Assembly (NCBI RefSeq): GCF_010093535.1
Contig: NW_022985178.1
Location: forward strand, 733,724-797,723
Direction: 5' to 3'
DNA length: 64,000 nucleotides
Origin: Lindgomyces ingoldianus
Taxonomy: Eukaryota > Ascomycota > Dothideomycetes > Pleosporales > Lindgomycetaceae
Below the pieces are notes generated by a model, which did no database searches, was not told where the DNA came from, and saw nothing but the letters and a program-made list of their open reading frames with translations. How positions within the stretch are numbered: position 1 is the first letter of the stretch; each line of letters begins with the position of its first letter. This document shows positions 1 through 8,902 of this stretch, one piece after another. A program made the translations under genes and the position numbers.

Positions 1-74
1 TCTGCGGCGAGTTGGCGGTAGTTTAGTTGCGCTTGTTCGGCTGGTGAGAGATTGGCTATGGTCGTGTCTGCCAT
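1..74 (-). CDS. 5' end of an unidentified gene, cut by the window edge
   Basis: On the minus strand an ATG at 74-72 opens a frame that stays open to the window edge (24 codons, beginning MADTTIANLSPAEQAQLNYR). The composition (Gln/Ala/Leu-rich, probably helical) and the AAAATGG start context look like a real gene start, and the gene would be divergent from TAF5. The fragment is too short to name. It could equally be a spurious short open frame, since only 74 bases are visible. Confidence 0.45.
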   Translation of the reverse strand, partial: MADTTIANLSPAEQAQLNYRQLAA

Positions 75-464
75 TTTAGAATTGAAAAGCGTGCCTTTCA
101 GATATCCGGGGTGCTGTTAAGAAGCGTTGATAGCTCCAGGAGGGCCCGTGACATGCAGTTCCCCCGCGGTGACGTCCCCAGAGCCGCATTCCTTGGCGTT
201 CATCAGCCACCAGCCACAAAGAGCCGACTTCACGACCGCATTCACTTTCACGTCCACCACAACCTCACGACGTCCGCCATCTCACCCTTCGAGTTCTTGC
301 GCCCCATTTACTGCCACTTCCCACCAAGATTTCGCTTCGGCCACTGCCATACGGTCCGCTGAACCGTGCAGGCTCCTGTGGACAACGCGACCCTCTCCGG
401 CCCCATTCAGGCGAAAGAGCGACAGCTTGGCCTCCCATAGATAGAAGAGGGGGACGCTTTCAGA
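75..464. promoter_or_regulatory. Probable bidirectional promoter between the truncated gene and TAF5
   Basis: A 390-bp stretch between two divergent putative start codons. Two overlapping plus-strand frames (111-362 and 127-444) have no recognisable domain and low-complexity Ser/Pro/His composition, so I treat them as chance. I see no clear TATA element. Confidence 0.4.
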
Positions 465-3312
465 ATGTCAGGGCCCCCTCAAGGGCCCGGCGGGCCTGGG
501 AGGAGTATGAGTGTAGGAAATGGCCCTCCCAGTGCAGGGCTGCCACCGCAACATGGAATGCCGCCTCAGCAGAATCAAGGACCTCCTTCAGCAGGCCCGC
601 AGTCAGGGCCGCAGTCGCAACAGAATCTCAATCAAATTGTGGGTGGATAACTTCTTTCATTATTCTTCTGGGTGATGATTTAAATCTGCGCATTTTCACT
701 TCCCTCGGCGAGCGCGCGCCGTGCCTTCCAATTCTTTAAATACGCGCCTGGCATTGTTTCCAACCTGCAAAGGTGTGCCCTCCTCTAACCTCAAAACCTC
801 AACCCACCCCTAATTTCACTTTCACTCCAGTTCATTTCCAACTCTCACCCCGTCGCATGTCGCACGGAGTATTTTCATCATGTCTACCACAGATCCTGCC
901 GTTGTTCGTCAAGTAGTACGTTCATATTCCCTCTCTTCTCATTTGCGTCGATTTTCAACTTCAATTTTCAACTTCAATCTTCGAGATGGCTGGCCCATCT
1001 ATTCGGCCCCCCGCAGTTGCACTGTCTTCCCCATATGCCACTAGATTCGCTCATCCTTCGCGACCTCCCGTCGACAAATCTCCAGATGAAATAGTCCGTT
1101 CTTCAATTTTCATCTCGTCTCAAGAGCGCACTAACATTGCCCAGGTCCTCGAATACCTCAGCAAAAAGGGCTATGTTCGTACAGAGGCTATGCTCCGCAA
1201 GGAGTCCGAGCAGCCGCAGAGCGTAAACGGAACTTCGATTGTCTCGCAGACCAACGAAGCCGCAGGCCCAAAATTCACCAGGGCTATTGGTGAGACCCCT
1301 CTCATCCCCTTGGCCGCTCTATTCTAACGGGCATATTACAGAATTGCTTCGCAAATACACAGAGGACAGCCTCGAGCTCTACCGTCCGGAGCTCCGCAAG
1401 CTACTCTGGCCTGTCTTCGTCTACTCATTCCTAGACCTTGTTCGCGAGTACTTCACCAGAGATGCTGAGCAGTTCTTCGCTACCTACAAATCCCACTTTG
1501 AGCGCGAACACGAAGAAGATATCAAGTTCCTTGGTAAAGTCTCGCTTCCAGCACATCTTCAAGACAGCCGTGTGGCTAAAATGTACTTGGAGAACAAGTA
1601 CCGAGTCACGCTTACCGCTACACCCTTCTACAACTTCGTCCAATTCCTTGAATCGAAGATGTGGGAGGGTGGCCAGGTCATCATCGACATGATGAGAGAT
1701 CACATCAACATTGTCACCGTAGATCGGACGGCAAGTGCCGAGAGGAGCATCGCTGCCATTCTCGCACGCGGAAGCGGCGATGATGACCTTCCTGCCGAAG
1801 ATGAAGGCATCCCCGGACACAACCCTGGACACCCGCAAACACACCGTCACGATCTAGAGGCCGATGCTTCTCGGATCAAGCTGACCCTCGGTCCCTATCC
1901 ACAGGACCAGGACTTACAGGACGACGTGCGTGCTGCTCTGTTAGATGAGGATGCCAAGAATCCGCCAAGACCAGGGCAAACTTCCTTGTTGGACGAATAT
2001 GAGCAGCGCATCAAGCGAGAACCTACTGACGACGTTCCTTCTCGCGATACAGTGCCGCTTCCGCCATCGCTTGCACGAGACGTCGCTATGGAAGTGCAGA
2101 AGGTCGTCGAGCACCGCGATCGATACAAGATTAGTGGTAGGACAGGTGGCGTTGGCCCCACGGTCAGCGTGACCATGTATACTTTTCACAATACACACGA
2201 TAGGTGAGTGAAATCCGCGAAACAGATAACTTGAATTTGCACTAACCTTATTGATTAGTATAAATTGCATCGACTTCTCAGGTGACAACAAACTGGTTGC
2301 TGCTGGTATGGCCGAGTCATATATCCGAGTTTGGTCTCTTGATGGGTCACCTCTGACCTCGGATGTCGCCGACGGCACCGGTAATCCGCCGCAGCCTTCC
2401 TCATCTCGCCGTCTTGTCGGTCACGCTGGTCCTGTCTACGCTGTCGCGTTCTCGCCTGCCACCGAGAATCCTGATCCTAGCGGTCCTTCCACCTCTGCAC
2501 AATATCTTCTCTCATGCTCCGGCGACAACACAGTTCGCCTGTGGTCATTGGAGATGTGGACGTGTCTCGTCGCCTACCGCGGTCATGACAACCCAGTCTG
2601 GGATTTGCAGTGGGGACCGCATGGTCATTACTTCTTGACTGGTTCTAACGACCGCACCGCTCGTCTCTGGTCGACCGATCATATCGAACCTTTGAGGATC
2701 TATGTCGGCCATGACAATGATGTTGATTGCGTTGCCTTCCACCCCAACAACTTGTACGTCTTTACAGGTTCTTGCGACAGGACTGTTCGCATGTGGCACA
2801 TTAGCGGTGGTAACTGCTTGCGGCTTTTCACTGGTCATACCGGAAATGTCACGGCAATTGCCTGCTCACCCGATGGAAAGACTCTCGCTACCGCAGATGA
2901 TGCGGGTTCAATCATCCTCTGGACTTTAGAGACTGGTCGACGGAAGAAGCGCATGCGAGGCCATGGCAAAGGCGGTATCTGGTCTCTATCCTGGAGCGTC
3001 GAGTCCACCGTCCTTGTCTCTGCTGGCGCTGACAAAACCGTCCGCGTATGGGATGTTCTCCAAGAGACTAACGAGTCTACCAACAAGACCTCAGCAGACG
3101 GCAGCGCATCAAACAAGGCCGACGGGGCACTCGTAAAGAGTGCGGGGGGCGGAAGCGCACCAGGTGGGAAGAAAGGACAGAAGGAAGCAGGAGTGTCGGC
3201 GGATCAGATTTCTGCGTTTCCAACGAAGGATAGTCCGGTATACAAGGTGCAGTTTACCAGGATGAATTTGGTACTTGCGGGTGGGGCGTACTTGCCACCG
3301 CCGAAGGTTTGA
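465..3312 (+). CDS. TAF5: TFIID subunit TAF5 (LisH, TAF5 N-terminal domain, WD40 propeller)
   Basis: WD40 subunit of the general transcription factor TFIID (in yeast shared with SAGA), nuclear. Exons 465-638, 1145-1289, 1342-2203 and 2259-3312 give 744 residues. Exon 1 is a Pro/Gly/Gln-rich tail ending NLNQI, which continues in phase into VLEYLSKKGYVRTEAML, the LisH helix pair. The conserved TAF5 N-terminal fold follows (about 107-240, with LLRKYTEDSLELYRPELRK and MWEGGQVIIDMMRDHI). The WD40 part begins at the exon 3/4 junction (THDSINCIDFSGD), with repeats ending in RVWSLDG, RLWSLE, RLWSTD, RMWHIS and RVWDV. The last exon ends near the final blade. The first intron is unusually long (506 bp) and contains two alternative in-phase starts (880 and 986). 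Convergent with the next gene. Confidence 0.93.
880..915 (+). other. Possible alternative first exon of TAF5 inside intron 1
   Basis: An ATG at 880 opens 12 codons (MSTTDPAVVRQV) followed directly by a canonical GTACGT donor at 916. Splicing to the acceptor at 1144 keeps phase and would give a TAF5 with a short N terminus. The bases upstream (about 780-870) are pyrimidine-rich like a fungal core promoter. A third in-frame start at 986 could read through the acceptor unspliced. I prefer exon 465-638 because its NLNQI-V junction resembles fungal TAF5 proteins as I know them. Confidence 0.35.
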
Positions 3313-3500
3313 GAAGGTTGGTAATGACCAGGTTGATGAATTGCATAGCGGCGTTGAATGGAAATGATTATTTGAAAAAAATAATGGGATGGGAATTGGA
3401 GCTTTTCGTAATGTCTTCGGGAGACGGATTCGTTCGATACCATACCATGTCATGGGTTCACATCTTTCCCAGGTAGCCTCCTACATAAATATCTCTCTAA

Positions 3501-4637
3501 TTATGGCTCTTCCCCCTTCCGTGACTCCACATCCCGCAACGTCTCAGCAATAACGCGTATGTCCTCTGGCGTCGTCCGACAACACCCCCCGATAATCCTC
3601 GCACCTGCTTCCCACCACTCCAAACACCGCTCTGAAAGATCCCTTTTTTCTGTTCGAGCACCAAACCAATCTCGAGTTTCTGCGTCCCACGCTTCGCCGG
3701 AGTTCGGATATATAATTAGAGGTTTATGGGTTAAGGTTGATAAGGTTTTTAGAGCAGGTAGTGCAATGGATTGAGGGACGCAATTCACACCGATTGCAAG
3801 GACCTGTGGAACGGGGTTTAAGAGCTGCACGATGGAGGGCAAAGGAGTGCCGTCGCTAATGCTGCTCTCATCCCGCAGCGTAAACGAAAAGCACGCGGGG
3901 ATCTCGGGGAACTCTTCCTGGAGCAAGGATACCAAGGCAGTAGTTTCTGGGAGGGAGGGAAGGGTTTCGCAAGCCAAGATGTCGACGCCAGCGGAGATAA
4001 GGGTGGAGATGCGGCGGCGGTGGAAGTCTTGGAGGATGGGGATGGAGTGGGGGAAGGGTGGGAGCAGCGGGTAGTGGCCTGTGTACTCGGAGCCGTTGGC
4101 TAGGTAGGCGCCGTAGGGGCCGATACTGCCGGCTATGAATAACGGCCGATTTTGGTACTGGTTCTGGAGTTGCTTGGACGGTTCTTCTCTGGATCTAGCG
4201 TCGCATGCTGCTTCTGATGCTAGTTCTTTCAGATAATCTACTCGTGCCTCCTGAGCTAGCTCCACGCTCTTTCTAACTACCTCCTCTGCTTCCTCTACAC
4301 TTAGTCCTAGATTCTCACACAGACCTGGGATAGAGGCTTGGTAGGAGGCTGTGACTGCAATGGAGGCACCGGCGCGGTAGTAGGAGAGATGTGTACGGTA
4401 TATTAGGGATGAGTTGGTCAGGAGGACGCTGGCGGACCACAGCGAGGTTGAGATGTTGGCGCCGAGGGATTCTAAGTGAGTTGCTAGTGCGCCGTCGAGA
4501 ATTATGGGGATTGGGGTTGGGGAAGAGAGGAGGGTCGAGAGGGTGGTGGTGGGTAGTGGGGCGTGGGGGTGGTGGCCTGAGGGTTGAAAGGGAGAGACTG
4601 TGGGTGATGGTGCTGGGGGTTGAGTGGCTGCTGTCAT
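3501..4637 (-). CDS. Homocysteine S-methyltransferase
   Basis: Single-exon gene of 378 residues. The family (yeast Mht1/Sam4) transfers a methyl group from S-methylmethionine or S-adenosylmethionine to homocysteine, making methionine in the cytosol. After a Pro-rich N-terminal extension (about 40 residues) come IPIILDGALATHLESLG, the barrel segments TASYQASIPGL and FIAGSIGPYGAYLANGSEYTG, and the zinc ligands: Cys286 in GVNC and the Cys352-Cys353 pair in GGCCRT near the C terminus. All three zinc cysteines are present, so the enzyme should be active. It is tail-to-tail with TAF5 and head-to-head with the DUF2855 gene. The first ATG is used; a later start would trim only the disordered tail. 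Confidence 0.93.
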   Translation of the reverse strand: MTAATQPPAPSPTVSPFQPSGHHPHAPLPTTTLSTLLSSPTPIPIILDGALATHLESLGANISTSLWSASVLLTNSSLIYRTHLSYYRAGASIAVTASYQASIPGLCENLGLSVEEAEEVVRKSVELAQEARVDYLKELASEAACDARSREEPSKQLQNQYQNRPLFIAGSIGPYGAYLANGSEYTGHYPLLPPFPHSIPILQDFHRRRISTLISAGVDILACETLPSLPETTALVSLLQEEFPEIPACFSFTLRDESSISDGTPLPSIVQLLNPVPQVLAIGVNCVPQSIALPALKTLSTLTHKPLIIYPNSGEAWDAETRDWFGARTEKRDLSERCLEWWEAGARIIGGCCRTTPEDIRVIAETLRDVESRKGEEP

Positions 4638-5246
4638 GATTTGGGTTGGGAGAATTGGCGTTTTGATATTGGGATAGAGCTTGGTGGGTTGGTGGAGCTC
4701 TGCATTCGAAAAGTGGGGAACAGAAACCTTGTCCCTTGTTTCTTGTCTTTCTTTCGCTCTACCCTCTCCAAATTCAACAATACCTACAATTATTCATCCC
4801 TCAGTTATTATTACGCTTGTACCTCCCAAGAACCCCAACCCTTCACTCAGGCTGTCTGCGAATGCCAGATTAGGCTTGCCATTGTCGCTTACTCGGGTCC
4901 GTCCGGCTAGACTGCATTGCACTAGCGCATGTCAGACCTGCATCCTTCGCTCCTCACCATAGAACAGGGAGACAACTACAATTAATCTCATTCAGCCGTG
5001 TGAGACAAGGCTGTCCGGTGCGCGTCATTGGGGATGGAGAGGGAAGAGAGATTATTGTGAGTCAGACTCGGAGGGGGGAACCGCGAATGGACGGGTTGTA
5101 ACAGTGCGCTGGGGTTTTAGGTATAAAGGAGAGAATCTTTGTTCGACTTGTGCTTTTGCTTTAATAATCGCTCTCTCATATCTTCATTCTTCCTCAATTG
5201 CACAACCTAGTTTATATAAATAATTCTTCATACCTCATCCTCAATC
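4638..5246. promoter_or_regulatory. Divergent promoter region with a TATA element toward the DUF2855 gene
   Basis: A 609-bp spacer between two divergent starts. On the plus strand TATAAAGG at 5122-5129 lies about 120 bp before the ATG at 5247 and is followed by a pyrimidine-rich leader with TCTTCATTC-type initiator sequence. No coding signal is seen; the small frames at 4620-4962 have no recognisable domain. Confidence 0.5.
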
Positions 5247-6488
5247 ATGGCTGCCTCAGTCATCCATGTCCTCCAAAAAAACGACTACGCCACCCACCAC
5301 CTCCTCACACTCCCCTCCGATCCCCTCCCAGACCTTGCCCCATCATCCCTCCGTCTGCAATCTAAAATACTTGGCCTAACAACCAACAACTTAACCTACG
5401 CCCGCCTGGGCCATCTATTGGGTTGGTGGGACATCCACCCGCTCCCCTCCAACACCCCTGCCCCGTTTAACGACTCCAAACAATATGGCCGCATATCGGC
5501 ATGGGGCTATGCCGAGATCATCGCCAGCACCGTTCCCGGAATTCCCATCGGAAAATCAGTCCTCGGTTACCTCCCAATTGGAACTCTACCTGTGGACGTC
5601 GAAGTCAAAGACGCCGGATACAAAAACCAACTTCTAGTCCTAAATCCACATCGCCAGCATCTCTGGATAATCTATAACCGACTCGAACTCTGCCCGCCAA
5701 TCCCTGAAATGGAAGCCGAGTACGGCCGTGATTTCCTAGGGTGGGATGCGTTGATGTGGGGATTGTTCGCCACAAGCTACAATCTATCTACTTATGGATT
5801 TGCCTGGGAGGATGCGAATCGGATCCACCCCAGCGGGATAGGAGACTGGAGCGCAGACGACGCGAATCTAGATGATGCAACAGTCGTGTGTCTTTCCGGG
5901 AGCGGGAAAACAGCCATGGCGTTTGCATATTCGCTCCGGCAGTGTCGGCCGCAGGCCCATCAGCCCAAATTCGTGATTGCTGTGTGTTCAGGTGCATCGA
6001 AGCAGATGGCGGAAGACAGCAAGTTTTACGATAAAGCAGTCTTGTACTCTGACGACGTCGCTACAAAGGACCTTCTTGTGAAATCTGGAACTAGCCGAGT
6101 TATCCTCATCGACTTCGGCGCCCGAGCGGGCGCAACTGCCACCTGGGAGTCCACACTCTCGACACTGCCCCCCTCTATCCCGTTCTCGAAGATTTTCGTT
6201 GGCACAGAGGTCAAAGTGCAAAAACCAGAGGAAGCCTCAAAGCGGATGGCCCAGCTAGGGGAACACATCGTGGTGAATGCCAGTTTGTTGCGCGAGAAGG
6301 GGATTGAAAGTGGGGGGGATGCGTACTTAGAGAAGTGGGGTAAGGATATTGGGGAATTTAAGAGGAAGGGCGGGATTTCGAGTATGAAGTTGAAGTGGGG
6401 GGAGGGAATGGATGAGTGGAGTGAGGGGTGGGGGGCATTGTGTAGCGATGAGGTTCCGGCGAGTGTGGGATTGGTGTATAGGATTTGA
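5247..6488 (+). CDS. DUF2855 family protein
   Basis: Single-exon gene of 413 residues. The whole length looks like the DUF2855 family of fungal and bacterial proteins with no established reaction. Visible blocks are the N-terminal LGLTTNNLTYARLG and YGRISAWGYAEIIAS, then GIPIGKSVLGYLPIGTLPVDVEV (a GroES-like, quinone-reductase-type strand pattern), a central WDALMWGLFATSYNLSTYGF, and VVCLSGSGKTAMAFAY, which looks like a nucleotide-binding turn. A medium-chain dehydrogenase-like fold is therefore plausible, but no zinc ligands stand out. The start follows a TATA element and an A-rich leader (CAATCATGG). Convergent with the metallo-beta-lactamase gene. Confidence 0.85.
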   Translation: MAASVIHVLQKNDYATHHLLTLPSDPLPDLAPSSLRLQSKILGLTTNNLTYARLGHLLGWWDIHPLPSNTPAPFNDSKQYGRISAWGYAEIIASTVPGIPIGKSVLGYLPIGTLPVDVEVKDAGYKNQLLVLNPHRQHLWIIYNRLELCPPIPEMEAEYGRDFLGWDALMWGLFATSYNLSTYGFAWEDANRIHPSGIGDWSADDANLDDATVVCLSGSGKTAMAFAYSLRQCRPQAHQPKFVIAVCSGASKQMAEDSKFYDKAVLYSDDVATKDLLVKSGTSRVILIDFGARAGATATWESTLSTLPPSIPFSKIFVGTEVKVQKPEEASKRMAQLGEHIVVNASLLREKGIESGGDAYLEKWGKDIGEFKRKGGISSMKLKWGEGMDEWSEGWGALCSDEVPASVGLVYRI

Positions 6489-6671
6489 TGGAGGGGCAGG
6501 GAATGAATTAGATAAGGGGGCTGTAGGCTGGTAAAGGTGTGCATTTTGGACAATAAGGTATTGCTGAATAGCCCGGCCCCAGATGTAGCAAATGCAACCC
6601 CCCTCCTTTCTTCATCATGTACTCGCCCACTCACTCTTTCTCCCTTAATCCTATGTGTCCCTACCATTCCC

Positions 6672-7903
6672 TCAAACCATAGTCCTAATCCCAACAAAGC
6701 TCGGCACCAAACTCCCCTTCATCTCCCTCTCAATCTCAAACTTAGCCCTCCACCCCGTACAATGTCCGGCCATCAGTACCTTAACATCCAAATCCTTCAA
6801 GTCCCTTACCGTCGCTTTAATCCGCTCTTCGTCCGCATCTGCGAGATGGTATCCGCCAACGATAGCGTACAGAGGGATGGCATTGTTGGTGAGGGTTAGG
6901 GCATGCTTGGCGCAGTTGATGACGCCGGCGTGGGAGCATCCTGTGAAGAGCACAAGGCCTTTGTCTGCGTACCCATGGCGTTAGTTTTGCGAGTTGGTAA
7001 GTCTCGAGATGTATGCAATTCATAATCCAAGACTGAGAGTCAGTGAGGAAGTTGGGTGCCCACCTTTAACCCAACAAACCACAAACCTCTCATCCGCAAT
7101 CAACTCATCCGTCCTCCATACCCCGTCCTCAAACCTCACCCCGCCCCGAATCCCATGCTCATACTCTGTAACCCTGGGTATCTCCCCCGAAACCAAAAAC
7201 GAGGATTCCAGAACCTCATGTACATTCCTGTTCTTCTCCACCACTCCTCCTCTCTTCTCAATCTCTTCAAACGTCGGATCAGCTTCGAGAGACAGTGTTC
7301 CTATGGGCGTTTTGACACCCCTATAGACGGGGCGATTAGGGTGGAGGTCGACGACAAGGGGGGTGGGAGAGTTCGAACTGGAGCTGGATCTTGCATCTTG
7401 AATCATTTGGATTGCGGCGAGCATTCCGCCCGAGTGATCGCGGTGCCAATGGCTGAGGTGAATGTGGTAGATGTCTTGGAGAGGGGGGGCAATACGCTTT
7501 GCATTGGCTGTGAAGATGGATTCTGTCGGTCCGGTATCGAAGAGTAGGGTGCGGGTTTTGGACCCTTGAGTAGCTGTCTATTCTAGCATTAGAGATGACA
7601 CCCCTCGACCTTTATTGTGCTATAAAGCCTTAAAGACTACACAAACAAAAAGTACAACCGACATACCAACAACAAGCTCAACCCGTGAGCGCCACAACAA
7701 AGCATCTCCATCGTCACCTCCCTAACCTTCTTCCCTTCACCCCCCTTCTCCCCTCCTCGCTGATCCCCAACATCTTTTCCTCTCTTCAGCCCCAATTCCC
7801 CCAACCTACCCCCCACAGTGACGCATGCAGGAGCCGGAGACATGGGGTCCACCTCGTTATCTACAATCGCTAGGATTTCAAGGCTATCAAGAGGGACAAG
7901 CAT
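6672..7903 (-). CDS. Metallo-beta-lactamase-fold hydrolase
   Basis: Exons on the minus strand are 7903-7667, 7577-7064 and 6964-6672 (347 residues). Both introns are canonical: GTATGT...TAG with phase 0, and GTGGGC...CAG with a CTAAC branch site. The fold is shown by LLFDTGPTE (about 90-98), the metal motif HWHRDHSGG (His122, His124, Asp126, His127), GCSHAGVINCAKHA (His262) and MAGHCTGW (His318). This combination is typical of the MBL subfamily related to archaeal dihydropterin-phosphate synthase-like enzymes; the fungal substrate is unknown. I start at 7903, where MLVPLDSLEILAIVDNEVDP begins like family members. The frame stays open upstream to 8098 but that stretch does not look conserved. 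Confidence 0.87.
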
Positions 7904-8902
7904 GACGGCGACGCAAGGCTGGGGTGGTAGAGAAGCAAGTTGGATGTGAAAGATATTGGTGTTGATAGTAGCAGCGAGAGGGAAGAAAACAGGTGCGAGA
8001 GTAGGAGAAAGTGAAATTTCAAAAGCGGTTAGGTAACCTGAACTCAGGACCCTTCCAATGGGGAAGTTGCCCCCAGTTGGCAAACGAGCTCGAACCAACT
8101 CTTCGGCTTTTCAAAAGTCTCCCATGTGACCACAATTCCTGATCACACAAGGCGTAAAGTCTAGCTCAGTGTCCTTGGGAGTAAGAATAGAGGATTAGAA
8201 CGTCGTGGTGCTATGGTGCCACTTCGGGAAGCCAGATGTGCCGCATTTGCGGCGAGCTTGACGCTAAACTGGATCAGTAATCTCATATCATTGGTTGATT
8301 GATTCGAAACACTAGGAGTGGTGACTTGCCCTTGGAGCCTCCAATTTATCCAATTTCAAACAATTTGATGGAAAAGCAATCATAGATATGAATTGCCGGC
8401 TGTGTTCAAGAGTGAGCACTGACCACGGCGATGGGGGTCGCGAACCAAATTAGGCTAGCTTCAGTTGATTGTGGACACTATCCAATCTTCGGCGAAAAGC
8501 TTGCTCACACAACACCACACGTCTCTTCCCACCTCAACGTGAGAATGACCATTCGTATCCATCACTAGCTGTATCAGTATTCGCGGCAAAACAGAGGCCA
8601 CTGCAATTTCCGGCCGTGTGAATTGTATATTTGGTATTAACTACTCATGAGGCGTCGGCCGGTTCATTAACTAGTAGAATCTGCTTGGAGAATGTCCTAA
8701 CTACAAAGTAAAACAGCCATTAGGAAGATCGTCCGCTCCCCAGCGTAAGTACTTGACTTAGCCCGGCCCACGAAAGCAATTGTTGTGCGAGATGGTGTTG
8801 CAAGAATGTCTCACAAGCCCCAACTCATGAATCCACCACAGCAGCGTGCACGCGAAAACAAGAGTAAGTATACCCATGTCTTCGTGACAACTAGCCGGAG
8901 GT
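7904..8902. other. Gene-free spacer
   Basis: About 1 kb between the start of the metallo-beta-lactamase gene and the end of the Ser/Thr-rich gene. It holds the presumed promoter and 5' leader of the former. I see no coding frame with domain features, no tRNA and no repeat. Confidence 0.5.

Noticed and set aside
111..444. Two overlapping plus-strand open frames upstream of TAF5 (83 and 105 codons)
   Set aside because: No domain, low-complexity Ser/Pro/Thr/His composition, both lie in the putative bidirectional promoter; more likely chance frames in a C-rich leader.
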